From CGIF01 sp031673915 (GTDB lineage: Bacteria > Bacillota_I > Bacilli_A > Mycoplasmatales > CGIF01), in the NCBI GenBank assembly GCA_031673915.1, contig CP125277.1, positions 1 through 64,000 on the forward strand: a stretch of 64,000 nucleotides of DNA, written 5' to 3'. Shown one piece after another: positions 1 to 9,933 of the stretch (its first letter is position 1; the number at the start of each line of letters is the position of its first letter). The notes beneath the pieces were generated by a model, which was not told the DNA's origin, did not search any database, and was given only the letters and a program-made list of their open reading frames with translations. Made by a program: the position numbers and the translations under genes.

Positions 1-95
1 ATATTTACAATGAAGAGTTATAAATAACTCCATAAAGAGCGATAAAAGAAATAGATTGAGTAACAAATACGAAATTCAATAATTACTAAACTAAT

Positions 96-1271
96 TTAAT
101 TATCAAATTCATTAATTACCATGACATTAAATTCTTCAAAAACACCCTCACGTTTATTATAAATTGAAATAATATCATCTTTATCTACTAAACCTAATAA
201 ATTCTCTTTGTAAAATTCCTCATTTTTTAAACTAGAAAATTTTATTAAATAAGAATAATTTTCAAAAAGAATGATTTTTTTCTTCATTGAAATTAAGGAT
301 TGATAATATAACTTTTGATAATCTTCTAAAAAATCAACTTTACTTTTAATATTTGAAATATTTTTCTCATTTTTGATTAAATATTTAGAATTATTTACAA
401 GTTTATTATTATTTATTTTTCATTTACTCACTTTAATATGATTTGAAAAAAATTTTCTATTATAAAGATCTTTTTCAGATAGAAGCGACGATGAAGAATA
501 TTGAACCAATGAAATATTAAATTTTATTTTTTCAATTACACTGCTAATAAAAAAACTTTCAAGATTATCTCTTGAGAAAGAAACATCAACGAATATATTC
601 AAATCATCAGGTAAAAGTTCAAAATATGGATCAATGTTAGTGTTATGAACTTTTAATCATTTTAATTTTAATAAGTTATTTAAATATTTTAAAGAACCAA
701 ATAATTTAGTGTCATTAATATACAACTTTTTTAAATTAATAAATTTCTCAAAAACTTCAATATTAATTTTCAGATCGTAATTTTTAGAAATATTTAATTC
801 TGTTAAAATTAATGGATTTAAATTTTTAATATTCAAACTTGTTAATAAATTATTATGAAGGTAAACTCTTTCCAATCTATTATACTTATCTATTTCTACA
901 TTAATTAATTCTTTACCATCTAAAGATATTCAATTTAATTTAGAAAAAGATCTGTGTGTAAATTCTCTCTTTACTCTTCTATTTTTTGATTCTTCTATTA
1001 TTAAGATTGAATTTTCTTTAATAAAACTTTTATCTTTTAATTTTTCTTCTTTATTATTTAAAAATTTTCTTTTTTCATTATATTCAAGTTCCAAATCAAA
1101 TCCTTCTGAAAAGTCTTCTTCTTTTAATAATTTTTTCTCTCTAAAAGTGTTTATTATTTTTTCTAACCTAGTTAAATTTATAAAGATGATCATTAATATA
1201 ATAAAAGCAAAAGAGACTTTTTTAAATAACAAAAATATTTTATTTTTTTCTTTTAATGTTAATTTTTTCAT
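96..1271 (-). CDS. Membrane-anchored leucine-rich-repeat protein
   Basis: This is a 391-residue protein once TGA is read as Trp; the frame stays open across three internal TGA codons to a TAA. A basic N-terminus is followed by one hydrophobic segment (about residues 18-36), then a charged linker. From about residue 120 there are leucine-rich repeats, with motifs such as L-x-x-L-x-I-x-N and L-x-x-L-N-I-S-K-N. The C-terminal 150 residues are Lys/Asn-rich and unrecognised. The start is ATG preceded by GGAG. The topology suggests a single anchor with the repeats on one face of the membrane. LRRs are protein-binding modules, so a role in contact with host or symbiont proteins is inference; no partner is visible. 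Confidence 0.75.
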
Positions 1272-1360
1272 TCTATTATCTCCAATAAAAATATTTTTTT
1301 CTTTGAAGATATTTATAAAAATAAATTTTTTGAATAATTTTTAAATTATTTAGTAAATAA

Positions 1361-1636
1361 TTAATCAACATCTTCGATTGAATTTTCTTCTCTCGAATCA
1401 TCAATCATTCCACTACGTTCTAAAATTAACTCTTCAAAAATAATATCTTTTTCAGCAATTTCATCAACTAAACTCTTAAACTCTTCAACTAATTTCAAAA
1501 CCTCTTTTGAATATTCTTTAGTTACAATTGATTCAGAAATATCTGAAAGTTGAATTTTTTTAACTTCCAATTTTTTCTTCAACTCTGCTAATTCAGCTCG
1601 AACAGTATTTATACTTTTATCTTGATTATTTTTCAT
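1361..1636 (-). CDS. Small coiled-coil protein
   Basis: A 91-residue highly charged protein ending in TAA. Residues 10-75 show a heptad-like pattern of Leu, Ile and Val spaced among Lys and Glu, as in L-A-E-L-K-K-K-L-E-V-K, so a coiled coil is likely. The tail is acidic. No signal peptide, membrane segment or family is recognised. It lies 90 bases downstream of the start of the LRR membrane gene on the same strand and may share a transcript with it. The function is unknown. Confidence 0.6.
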   Translation of the reverse strand: MKNNQDKSINTVRAELAELKKKLEVKKIQLSDISESIVTKEYSKEVLKLVEEFKSLVDEIAEKDIIFEELILERSGMIDDSREENSIEDVD

Positions 1637-1763
1637 ATTTTTTATTGTTAATTATCTTTCCAAGAAATCTTTGTATTTAAAAAAATATTTTATTTAATTC
1701 TTTCAAACCCTAAAAAGCAAAAGATTAAAAGTAAATTTTCCTAGAATAGAAGAATAAAAATAA

Positions 1764-2090
1764 CTAAACTTTTTCTCACTTTCCATTAACTTTTTCAACT
1801 TCATTGAAATTTCTAAATATTGTAATTTCTGAATATTCATCTATTTTTTGAAAAGCTCGATAATATTTATTATTCAACTTCATAAATAAATTAAAATAAT
1901 CTCCTTTCATCGTCTTTGAAATCGAACAGAATCCATTCCAATTAAAAAGATCAAAAATCGGATTTCCAAATTGATTAGTTCGTTCAGATGAAATATTTTC
2001 TATTTCATAATCAGATTCTTTTACCGTAATTTTTTTCGCTAATTCATCGTATTCAATTGTTAATTCTTTAGACATTAGTTCTTGATTCAT
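1764..2090 (-). CDS. Hypothetical protein, 108 residues
   Basis: The frame passes one TGA (Trp) and ends at TAG four codons later. The protein is soluble and mixed in charge, with an internal F-D-L-F-N-W-N-G-F segment and no membrane span. I recognise no family. Neighbours are small unknown genes on the same strand. Codon use matches the surroundings, so it is probably a real gene rather than a chance frame. Confidence 0.55.
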
Positions 2091-2505
2091 ATTGTTTTTT
2101 TAATTTTTCTTTAATTTTTTAAAGTTTCTCCTAATTATATTACTTTTCTTTATTAATAATTTTAAAAAAATATTAAAACTAGTCTTCAATTATTCATGTA
2201 ATCTACAAATTAATATTCAATTATCATTAGAACAAATCAATTACTTTTCAACTAATATTTCTTAGTAGAAAAAACAAAAATATATAAACTTATGAAAAAT
2301 TCCTTTCTAATAATTTACTAAAAATTATCAAATTTAAAGATAAAAATTTAATAAAAGTTGATAAAATAAACCTAGGGTGTTATTTTAGAGCTTTTTATTT
2401 AAAATGATTTATTGATTTTTCAAAGAGTTATTTTAAATAATTAAAAAATTGAATTAAAAACCTAAAAAAATTCTTTTTTATTAAAGAGGAAATATTAAAT
2501 ACATT
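2091..2505. other. Intergenic, about 415 bp
   Basis: Divergent spacer between an unknown gene and the HU gene. It must hold both promoters, but the background is so AT-rich that no single -10 or -35 can be picked reliably. I see no open frame or repeat in it. Confidence 0.5.
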
Positions 2506-2778
2506 ATGAATAAAACAGAATTAATCGAAATAATTGCCACTAAGGCAGAATTAACTAAGAAAGATGCGCACAAAGCAGTCGATGCATTTTTAGAAGCAAT
2601 TACCTCATCATTAAGAGATAACGAAGAAGTTTCTTTAATTGGTTTTGGCACATTCAAAGTTTCACATCGTGCAGCTCGAAAAGGTAAAAACCCAAAAACT
2701 GGTGAAGTGCTTGAAATTAAAGCTTCAAAAGTTCCAACATTTAAATCAGGTAAGAGCTTGAAAGAAGCAATTAAATAA
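2506..2778 (+). CDS. hup: HU-family DNA-binding protein (copy 1)
   Basis: At 90 residues this is the normal HU length. It begins M-N-K-T-E-L and keeps the family core G-F-G-T-F-K-V (about residues 46-52), then A-R-K-G-x-N-P-x-T-G, the conserved Pro-containing beta-arm tip that intercalates into DNA. The C-terminus is F-K-x-G-K-x-L-K-x-A-I. HU dimers bend and compact the chromosome. An AAAGAGGAA stretch about 15 bases upstream of the ATG is the likely ribosome site. A second, more divergent HU gene lies about 3 kb away on the other strand. The arm of this copy is the more canonical, so this is probably the general nucleoid protein. Confidence 0.96.
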   Translation: MNKTELIEIIATKAELTKKDAHKAVDAFLEAITSSLRDNEEVSLIGFGTFKVSHRAARKGKNPKTGEVLEIKASKVPTFKSGKSLKEAIK

Positions 2779-2795
2779 AATTCATCCTCATTGAA

Positions 2796-2825
2796 AATTA
2801 CTCTCTCATATCGAGAGAAGTAATT
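2796..2825. terminator. Hairpin after HU gene, possible terminator
   Basis: A 12-bp stem with one bulged A and a 5-nt loop begins 18 bases after the HU stop codon. It is followed by A-rich rather than T-rich sequence on the HU strand, so an intrinsic terminator is only a possibility. Confidence 0.35.
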
Positions 2826-3025
2826 AAAAATACTTAATATTTATCTATTTTTAATTACTTAAATTCAAAATATTCTATTTTCTGAAATGCGAAACATATT
2901 ACGCAAAACATTTTCAATTAACGAATGAGAATTTAATTTCTAATTCTAATTTCGCAATTAAATCTTTTGAATGTTGCTATGAAATAACTTAAAAAAACTA
3001 TAAAGAAAATACTTTTTTTAAATAG

Positions 3026-3286
3026 TATAACTGAAATCGAATCAATGCCCTTTCGTGATATTATATCCATATCTTTCAAAAATGGTTTAATAATGATGAA
3101 AGTTGAATCAATTATCACACCAAAAGAAACATAACTATTCAAGAACATTGTGATGAAATTGAAAGAAAAAGAAACAATAATTTTCTTAAATCCATTTATG
3201 AATATTTATTTAAAAATGATAATTACAAATTTTTAGAAAATTTTTTAAAAGATCTTAATTTTTTAATTGACAAAATCAAAGAATAA
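3026..3286 (+). pseudogene. Open frame lacking a start, probable gene remnant
   Basis: After a TAG at 3023 the frame stays open for 86 codons, with several TGA read as Trp, to a TAA. The composition looks coding: F-Q-K-W-F-N-N-D-E, then E-H-C-D-E-I-E-R-K, then a Leu/Phe/Lys-rich tail. There is no ATG, GTG or TTG near its beginning, and a second coding-like stretch precedes it in another frame. That suggests a frameshifted gene. The family is unknown. Confidence 0.35.
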
Positions 3287-3345
3287 TAAAAATAAGTATT
3301 TAAATTAATAAAATTTAATAGTAGAGAATAGTAAAAACATAAAAT

Positions 3346-3495
3346 ATGAATCTCAAATCAAACTTGGAATCCGAAAAAATGGATCTCTTAGACTACTTAG
3401 AAAAAGAAATTAAAATTAATAAAAAATCTTACATTAATGATATCTTAAACGAAGAAAGCGATTGAATTAGCCTAGAAAATATTAAGGATAATTAA
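3346..3495 (+). CDS. Small acidic hypothetical protein, 49 residues
   Basis: ATG to TAA with one TGA read as Trp. The sequence is rich in Leu, Lys, Glu and Asp (for example D-L-L-D-Y-L-E-K-E-I-K-I) and could form helices. The size and charge fit an antitoxin or a small regulator, but no partner gene follows: the next 290 bases hold no good frame. Treat it as tentative. Confidence 0.35.
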
Positions 3496-3782
3496 TATAA
3501 ATAATAAAAAAAAATAAACAGACAATTTTTCATTCTTTTTTGAAGACACGAAAAATATAAAATTAAAATCTTACAATTATATAGCAAAAGCAAATGATAA
3601 TGCTTATGCTTAATATTTGAAAAAATAATGGTTCTTTATTAATTTTAATTTCTTTAAGAAAAATATTAATTAACTTGTCTTTTTATAAAGAATTAATAAT
3701 AAACTCAAATAAATGAAAAAAAAATAATTTAAAATTTTAAATTAATAAAAACAAAATTAGATTTTGTTTTTATTTTTAATAA

Positions 3783-4109
3783 TTAACTATTCATCATAAA
3801 TAAAGTCTTATTCATAACTTTCTTAATATTACTAGTAAATTGCTTAACAATCAAAAAAATAATGATTAAAGTTAATGCAAAAGTAAAATTTATAAAATTA
3901 GGTGAATGTTTTTTAACATTATAAATATTTAAATTATTTGAATTAATTTTTAATTCATCTATTAAAACTTCTTCTGACTCAATACAATTAAAATTTTCAT
4001 TTTTGAAATTCTGAAAATTATTCTTACATTCGCAATCTAAGCCATCAATTTTACAAAGATTTATATCATTAGAAATCGAAAATTCTCTTATACTATCTAA
4101 ATTATTCAT
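3783..4109 (-). CDS. Tail-anchored membrane protein, 108 residues
   Basis: The N-terminal 70 residues are soluble with four Cys, three of them close together (C-K-I-D-G-L-D-C-E-C). A hydrophobic segment follows at about residues 74-90 (F-T-F-A-L-T-L-I-I-I-F-L-I-V), then a short basic tail. This gives a cytosolic domain held to the membrane near its C-terminus. Several other unknown genes in the window share this plan. No family is recognised. It ends at TAA. Confidence 0.55.
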   Translation of the reverse strand: MNNLDSIREFSISNDINLCKIDGLDCECKNNFQNFKNENFNCIESEEVLIDELKINSNNLNIYNVKKHSPNFINFTFALTLIIIFLIVKQFTSNIKKVMNKTLFMMNS

Positions 4110-4335
4110 AATTAAATTTTTATTAGTTAATTTACTTCAAGTTACAATTATTCTTTTTTTAATTGAAGAACGCTATATGAATATTCTTTATGAAAATGAT
4201 TACATTTTCAATTTAATGATTACTCATTGATCAATGTAATTTCATTTCTATTTCATCAAATCATCTGATTTTATTTAGAAAGATTGTTTTGTTAATTTAA
4301 GAACGAAAGTTAAGATACATTTATTTATTTTTTTC

Positions 4336-4824
4336 TTATTTAACTTCTATAACCTTTATTTGATAATTGTTTAGATTTCTAGAGTTTTTAATCTCTATCA
4401 CTTCTCCAACACCCTTATTCATTAAAGAAGATCCTAATGGACTTAAATAAGAAATCTTATTAATGAATGGGTTAGCTTCAATTTCGCTTGTGATTTCGAC
4501 TTCTAAGCTCTCATCTTTACCAACAATAGAATAAAGAACTTTATTTCCGATTCGAATGGAATTGTTATTATTATCATTTCCTTGAATAATGTTTGAATTT
4601 TCTAAGTCTTTTCTGATTTTAATTATTTTATCATGAGTGATCTCCAAATTCTCCCTCAATACTTTTCATTCAGCATTTTCAGAGAGATCACCATCGATTC
4701 TTGCATACTTTAATTTATCAGAAACAATTTTACTTTGTTTTTCTAAATCGATTAGTTTGTTTTTTAGTAATTGATAACCATTTTCAGTTATTAAAACCGC
4801 TTCAGTTAATTTTGTATTATTCAT
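4336..4824 (-). CDS. greA: Transcript cleavage factor GreA
   Basis: 162 residues, the usual length. The N-terminal coiled coil carries the family signature G-D-L-S-E-N-A-E-W (about residues 46-54), whose acidic Asp and Glu at the coil tip stimulate cleavage of backtracked RNA in the polymerase active site. The C-terminal FKBP-like domain includes V-G-K-D-E-S and S-P-L-G-S-S-L-M-N-K. An in-frame TGA falls at the Trp after N-A-E, where other GreA proteins have an aromatic residue. The ATG at 4824 gives the full coiled coil. It is monocistronic in appearance. Confidence 0.96.
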
Positions 4825-5143
4825 AATGTTTATTATTTTTATAGTAATAATCTTCTTTTAAACAAAGAAATTTGTAGTCTTAGATCAATCTTAAATTTTA
4901 TTTAAGAGTTATATATTTTATGTATAAAAGAAAAGTAATCTTAAAGAAATGAGATAATTAAGTGCTTAAGATTACTTTTCTCAAGATTTTTAACCAAAAT
5001 AATAATCAACTAAATAAACTTCTGATTAATTGATTATTATAAGGATTACAAAGTTAAACTAAAAAAAATCAATAGTAAATAAAAGAAAAAACTATTTAGA
5101 TTTATTTTTTTTATAAATTCTCAGAAGCTTAATTGTCAATAAT
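4825..5143. other. Intergenic with a 16-bp inverted repeat
   Basis: This spacer between greA and the next minus-strand gene holds no open frame. A perfect inverted repeat sits at 4929-4981, listed separately. Confidence 0.5.
4929..4981. repeat. Perfect 16-bp inverted repeat, 21-nt spacer
   Basis: Arms at 4929-4944 and 4966-4981 are exact complements (AGAAAAGTAATCTTAA and its reverse complement). It lies 105 bases upstream of the greA start and 160 bases downstream of the next minus-strand gene. It may be a terminator for that gene or a leader structure of greA. Confidence 0.6.
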
Positions 5144-5437
5144 CTACTTTTTTTTCTTTTTAGGAATTGAAAGAACAATTTTATTTTTCTTAATAATTTT
5201 CTTCTTTTTAGATTGAGGCTGTTTTTTCAATTCAATCATATCATTCGATTGAGATTTATTTTCTAAATCAGTTTTATTCTCAGTTAAAATTAGAGTTTCT
5301 TTAATTTCTTCTGTTATTTCGATAGATTTAATCTCTTCTTCAACTGGAAACTTACTTTCAATAATTATTTTTTCATTTTCATTTCTTCAGAATATATTTC
5401 TGAAGAAATTTTTTATACTTCTTAATCAATTGTTCAT
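5144..5437 (-). CDS. Lys/Glu-rich protein with amphipathic N-terminus
   Basis: 97 residues, with two TGA codons read as Trp, ending at TAG. The first 25 residues alternate aromatic and basic (N-W-L-R-S-I-K-N-F-F-R-N-I-F-W-R) and look like an amphipathic membrane-binding helix. A very acidic middle and a Lys-rich tail (K-K-K-K-I-I-K-K-N-K) follow. No family is recognised. The layout resembles N-terminal membrane-targeting regions of larger proteins, so it could also be a surviving fragment. Function unknown. Confidence 0.5.
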
Positions 5438-5627
5438 AATTTAATATCGATATATTCATTTATTAATGAATATCTATAATAATTTCTTTATTTATATTAT
5501 TTATAATTTTCCTATGAGAAAACAATTTGAAATAACATTTCTTGAAGCATTCATTGATAATAAATAAGAATATTTGAGGCTCTAAATAGAGATAAATTTT
5601 ATCTCCCTTTAAGAGAAATAACAAAAA

Positions 5628-5900
5628 TTACTTAATAGCTTCTTTTAAAGTCTTACCAGCTTTAAAAGAAGGAGTTTTAGAAGCTGAAATCAAGATTGGC
5701 AACTTAGTTAATGGATTAAAACCAGGTCGTTCTACTCGATGAGAAACTTTGAAAGTTCCAAAACCAGTTAAAACAACTTCTTTATTTTTTTTCAATGAAT
5801 CTGTTATTGAAGATAAAAGTGCATCTAGTGCTTTGTGAGTATCCTTCTTATTTAATTCTGCTTTAGTTGCAATTGAGTTGATTAATTCTGTTTTATTCAT
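5628..5900 (-). CDS. HU-family DNA-binding protein (copy 2)
   Basis: 90 residues, the same length as copy 1, with an identical start (M-N-K-T-E-L) and the same core G-F-G-T-F-K-V-S-H-R. It differs in the DNA-binding arm: R-P-G-F-N-P-L-T-K-L-P-I replaces the usual K-G-x-N-P-K-T-G-E-x, so a Gly-Glu in the arm is lost, and several surface Lys are changed. It ends at TAA. It is a diverged duplicate that may heterodimerise with copy 1 or bind different sites; that is inference. Confidence 0.92.
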   Translation of the reverse strand: MNKTELINSIATKAELNKKDTHKALDALLSSITDSLKKNKEVVLTGFGTFKVSHRVERPGFNPLTKLPILISASKTPSFKAGKTLKEAIK

Positions 5901-6114
5901 GATAATTATTATTATTGTATTGAAAATAATATGAAAATTATTAACAAATCTTCACTATTTAATAAATTTTATATAATAGTAGATGTAATTCAGATAGAAA
6001 GATTCTTATTGATAATTTTATTATAACCCTAAGGAATAAATTAATTTCTTTATTTTTTTATTAACTTCAAACAATCTTTAATTTTAAACTATTAGATAAA
6101 AATCATATATTCTT

Positions 6115-6378
6115 CTATAAAAAAGCATCTTCATCTTCGACGATAAAGAACATTGCAAGAAACATTCTAATAAAAGTAAAGACGTTAAAAAGAAGAAAAA
6201 ATAAAAACAATACTTCTAAAGAATATTGAAATTTACTTGCATCAATCAGGTTAGATTTAAAATTCTTAATTCTATTAATTAAAAGAAAAGTAAAAAATGA
6301 TCCATTTGCTAATGGGAAAATAAAACTTATAAAAACGCTTAAATTATTTAAAAATAAGCTTAGATGTGAAAAATTCAT
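6115..6378 (-). CDS. Small membrane protein, 87 residues
   Basis: Two or three hydrophobic segments (about residues 6-32 and 52-78) separated by a basic loop (I-N-R-I-K-N-F-K), with an acidic C-terminus (E-D-E-D). It ends at TAG. There is no family match that I recognise, and the AT-rich hydrophobic composition makes a chance frame possible. Confidence 0.45.
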   Translation of the reverse strand: MNFSHLSLFLNNLSVFISFIFPLANGSFFTFLLINRIKNFKSNLIDASKFQYSLEVLFLFFLLFNVFTFIRMFLAMFFIVEDEDAFL

Positions 6379-6915
6379 AATAATTGTTTATTAACATTTT
6401 CTTTTTCAAAGAAAATTTATAATTTCTATTTTAACATTTTCTATTTCGATAAATCAACTTATTTTTTTAAATTACTTCATAATTTTATTCAAACCATAAT
6501 TTTTGGAACATCTTTCATACCTGCTCTTTCAAATTATAAGCACGCTCTAGAAGAGAAAAATCATAATTAATTATTTGCAGCACTATTAAAATCTTTTCAA
6601 TAAGAAACATCAAACTTAGCATAATTGTTAAAAATAATTTTTAGCCTTAAAGACAATCTATTTTGCTACTACCATAATTATGAAATTACTCATACCATTT
6701 TTATGTGAAAACAATGATGAAAGAAGTGTTAGAATTGACAATTAAATGAAAATTAAAAGTAATTGTTATCTGTAACATAATTAAGACTGGTTAAAATAAT
6801 TAGAATTTAATATTAAAGAGAAAAATATTATTATAATTAGCCGAAATATCCTTATTTTTCCAAATTAAAATCTTAAAAATTAGTTATTTCGATAATAAAG
6901 TTATTAAATAACAAT
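6379..6915. other. Intergenic, about 540 bp
   Basis: Divergent spacer. I found no frame longer than about 25 codons with coding character, and no repeat. Confidence 0.45.
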
Positions 6916-7263
6916 ATGACAACAGAAAAAAAAGATTTAGAAATTATTAAAGATTATCTAGATAAAAGATTTCTAGATTTGGAACAAAAAATAAATTGTA
7001 AAAACTGTAAGGATAAAGACATTAATCCATTCACAATATCTTATCTAAAAAAGAATGTTTTTACTAGAAAATATCTTTTTAATGTGATCCTAAAGTCGAT
7101 AACTAAAACTTTCGTATTAATGTTTTTAACATTATTCTTCTTAGATCTATGAAATCCTTTCTTAGATAAAATTAGAACTAGTCTACCTTGAAATAATACT
7201 AATAGAAAATATTTTTTTAGAGCAAGTATCGAAGAATTTATGAAACGATTTAAAAAAAGATAA
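6916..7263 (+). CDS. Single-pass membrane protein, 115 residues
   Basis: A charged N-terminal helix (residues 1-30) is followed by C-K-N-C-K (about 28-32), one hydrophobic span (about 61-78, T-F-V-L-M-F-L-T-L-F-F-L-D-L), and a basic C-terminal tail ending K-R-F-K-K-R. Two TGA codons read as Trp lie after the span. The C-x-x-C pair could bind a metal or be fortuitous. Function unknown. Confidence 0.55.
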
Positions 7264-7268
7264 TTATT

Positions 7269-7526
7269 TTATCATCACTCTTGTAAAAACTGGTCTTGTT
7301 GTATTGAATTTTGTTTATTAATCTCATTAAGTTCTTGATTTTTATTTCTTATTTGAGAAACAATATCTTCAAGTTCTGATTCAGCGCTTTTTATTAGAAC
7401 ATCAATATCTGTGATTCCTGATTCTTTAATGTTCTTAAGAATCGAAATTTCCAAAACTTTTTCTTTTAAATTATCAAGTTGAGGTTTTAAAATGTTTTCT
7501 CTGTCTTTAGCTATAATGTTTCCCAT
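7269..7526 (-). CDS. Small coiled-coil protein, 85 residues
   Basis: Helical and charged, with heptad-spaced hydrophobics through residues 10-75. The frame passes two consecutive TGA (W-W) to a TAA, and its stop lies 5 bases from the stop of the converging membrane-protein gene. It resembles the 91-residue coiled-coil protein at 1361-1636 in size and style (both have N-terminal Asn/Lys-rich starts), though not clearly in sequence. Confidence 0.55.
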
Positions 7527-7571
7527 ACGTACTTTTTAATAAAAAATATTTAAACTTTCCATAGTTTCTAC

Positions 7572-7613
7572 TAATAACTATTCGATTTAATTTAAAAAAT
7601 CGAATAGTTATTA
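7572..7613. repeat. 17-bp hairpin, 8-nt loop
   Basis: Arms 7572-7588 and 7597-7613 are perfect complements (TAATAACTATTCGATTT). It lies downstream of the minus-strand gene at 7690-7854 and upstream of that at 7269-7526, so it is placed to end the first transcript. No T-run follows on either strand. Confidence 0.5.
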
Positions 7614-7689
7614 TTCAGATAAGTTTTTTAGTTAATATTGCATTTTTTTAGTTTCCTAATTCATTTAAAATTAACTTTTATTTTAATTA

Positions 7690-7854
7690 TTAGTTAAACA
7701 AAGATTTAAAATATTTTTTTGTTTTATCAATCATTGAGTTTTCAACCGAAGGATAATATTCGAAAGAGATATTGCGATCTTCTAAATATTTAATTGTTAA
7801 GTTGATTTCATTTAAATCATTTGTTCTTATTAAGATTAAGTTGCTATTAGTCAT
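7690..7854 (-). CDS. Small hypothetical protein, 54 residues
   Basis: ATG to TAA, all sense codons. A beta strand-like start (N-L-I-L-I-R-T) is followed by an amphipathic helix and I-S-F-E-Y-Y-P-S, an order that vaguely recalls a truncated thioredoxin or glutaredoxin fold, but there is no active-site Cys. I cannot assign a family. Confidence 0.45.
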   Translation of the reverse strand: MTNSNLILIRTNDLNEINLTIKYLEDRNISFEYYPSVENSMIDKTKKYFKSLFN

Positions 7855-8459
7855 CTGAAATTAATTATTTTTTTAATATTCTTCTTTAACAAAAAAAGAA
7901 TACTCTATTATTTTAAGAGAAAAATTTACTTTTCATAAAATTAACAAAGTTAAAAAATAATAAATAAAAAATTTAAAAATTATGAACAGCAAAGAAATTA
8001 GTAACTTGCCGAGCAAAGCGTGAAGAAAATGAAATTTTTTTTTAGTTAATATTTAATTAATAAATAAAAAGTTAGAAATTTAATAGAACAAAACATTGTT
8101 TACAATTGACAACGCAATCTTTTAAAGAAATATTAAACAAGTAATTTTTCAATTAATCTTATAAACTTTATCCATCATAAATAAAAACTTTTAATAAAAA
8201 CTTTTGATTAATGTTCTAAATTGTCTAATCTTTGTCTTTTCTAACTTTTGACAAAATTTGGGCATAATAAAAATTTGTAATTATAAATTAAAATATAAGT
8301 TGTAGAGATAGCAATAATTTTGATTTATTGTAAATATTCACAGATTATTATTAAAAACACTTAGAAAGATATTAAAATTTTAGGCTCTAAAACCAAACTA
8401 GATCTTTTGTAATAAATCAATGTTTAATCGGTTAAAAATAAGACAAGAAAATAAAAATT
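7855..8459. other. Intergenic, about 600 bp, no gene seen
   Basis: All frames are broken within about 25 codons. No RNA gene or repeat array is visible; probably decayed sequence. Confidence 0.45.
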
Positions 8460-8987
8460 ATGGTAAATGCTCAACTAGAAATTAATCAAAAATATCCAAA
8501 TAAAAACACTGAAAAAATAGATATTAGAGATATCTATTTAAAGGAAGAATCGATCTAAGTTAATATACAAATTTGGAAGATATTCACTTTGTCAGCTTTC
8601 ATTTAAATAATTGCAGTTTTTTAGATACTGTTTCTAACAAAGAAAAATTAAAGATCTTAAATTTAGGAGGTTGTAATTATGATTCTAATTTTCAAGGTTT
8701 ATTATGAAAAATTACCCAACTTAGCAACCTAGAATGAGTAAGTTTGGATGGAATTAAAGCATCTAATGATGAGAAATCAACTAAAACCATGAGTTTTTAC
8801 CTAAGAGCCATACTTTTGCTGCTGTTAATAATGATTTGGTTATGAGTTGAGAATGAAGTTTAGATATCCTCCAAATAGCTTATTGGATGAAGAAAGAAGT
8901 CGAGAATTTCTAAATTGGAAAAACAATTATAAACTTGCTAGAAAATTAGCAATACAAGATATTGAAAGAGAAAAGAGAGAAAGTTAA
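8460..8987 (+). pseudogene. Decayed LRR protein gene
   Basis: It starts with the M-V-N-A-Q beginning that also fits the style of the intact LRR gene at 9934-10881 (M-P-N-A-N-Q-W). The frame breaks after about 34 codons. LRR-like coding then continues in another frame: N-L-E-D-I-H-F, L-K-I-L-N-L-G-G-C, L-S-N-L-E-W-V-S-L-D-G. A third frame carries the C-terminus (D-E-E-R-S-R-E-F-L-N-W-K) to a TAA. At least two frameshifts make it non-functional. A short coiled-coil remnant (E-R-L-E-L-V-L-K-E-K-I-K-E-L) follows at about 9015-9195 and may be part of the same gene. Confidence 0.6.
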
Positions 8988-9406
8988 ATAACTTCTTCAT
9001 TGAAAATAGAAAATGACATCTAAAAACTTTGAATAAAATAAATATCAAGAACGATTGGAATTAGTTTTAAAAGAAAAAATCAAAGAATTGAATTCTTAGA
9101 AAAAACCTTATTTAATAATTCAGAAACTAGTAAAATTATTGAATTAGAAACCAAGATGGAACAATTAGAAGAAAGAATTGAAACGCTTTCTTAAAATCTC
9201 AAATTCATCATTTTCTGATAAAAACAAGAACTTTATAAAGAAATGAAAAAAATAAGAAGAATTTATAGTTTATCTTCGACGGAAAATTCACTCGCCCATT
9301 CTTTCTTTTAAGTATAATTGATGACTATTAATTATTAGTAATTACATTAATGTTTTAAATTAATTAAATAAATATAAAATATAATTCTTAAGGTAATAAA
9401 ACTATC

Positions 9407-9727
9407 ATGGAAACTATGGAAAAATTATTTAAAGAAGCTAAAAAAATAGAATTTATAGGAGAAATCTTGCAAGTAAATGAAATTGAATGTGATAATGATG
9501 ATAAAGAAATTACTTTTAGTGTTTTAACAAAATCAGAAGGTAAAAATTGCTTAGAAGAATTAGTAATTGAAACTGATAGTGAATTCTATCGCTTTAATGA
9601 AGAGAATTTAAAAAATATTCCTTTCGATGATTTAGATTCATTGTTGAATAGAAAATTTAAATTTACTGCTTTTGATGATCATGATTTTTCAGCAAACTAT
9701 TTAATAAGTTTAGAAGAAATAAAATAA
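9407..9727 (+). CDS. Acidic hypothetical protein, 106 residues
   Basis: ATG to TAA without internal TGA; an AAGG-containing site lies about 14 bases upstream. It is strongly acidic (I-E-C-D-N-D-D-K-E) with mixed beta/alpha character and no membrane span or signal. It sits alone among decayed genes yet is intact, which argues for selection. No family is recognised. Confidence 0.6.
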   Translation: METMEKLFKEAKKIEFIGEILQVNEIECDNDDKEITFSVLTKSEGKNCLEELVIETDSEFYRFNEENLKNIPFDDLDSLLNRKFKFTAFDDHDFSANYLISLEEIK

Positions 9728-9933
9728 TTATATACTAAACTAAATTATCTAAAGAATTCTATCTCAATGATATTCTTAAGAAAAAAGTTATTGAGAAGAT
9801 TATGAAGATGTCAAATACATTGTTGAAAGAAGAAAAAGTCCTGATTTAATTTTTTTCGGGAAAATAAGCAAATAATTATCAAAAGGCCCAATTAGAAAGA
9901 AAATATTATAAAAATTTTTGAAATGTGAATAAA

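Noticed and set aside
1147..1344. Plus-strand hydrophobic frame
   Set aside because: It lies antisense to the N-terminus of the LRR membrane protein; Phe/Ile/Leu come from the Lys/Asn/Glu codons of the real gene.
2933..3148. Minus-strand 71-codon frame with hydrophobic content
   Set aside because: It is opposite a plus-strand stretch with better coding character and has no ribosome site; hydrophobic chance frames are common in A/T-rich DNA.
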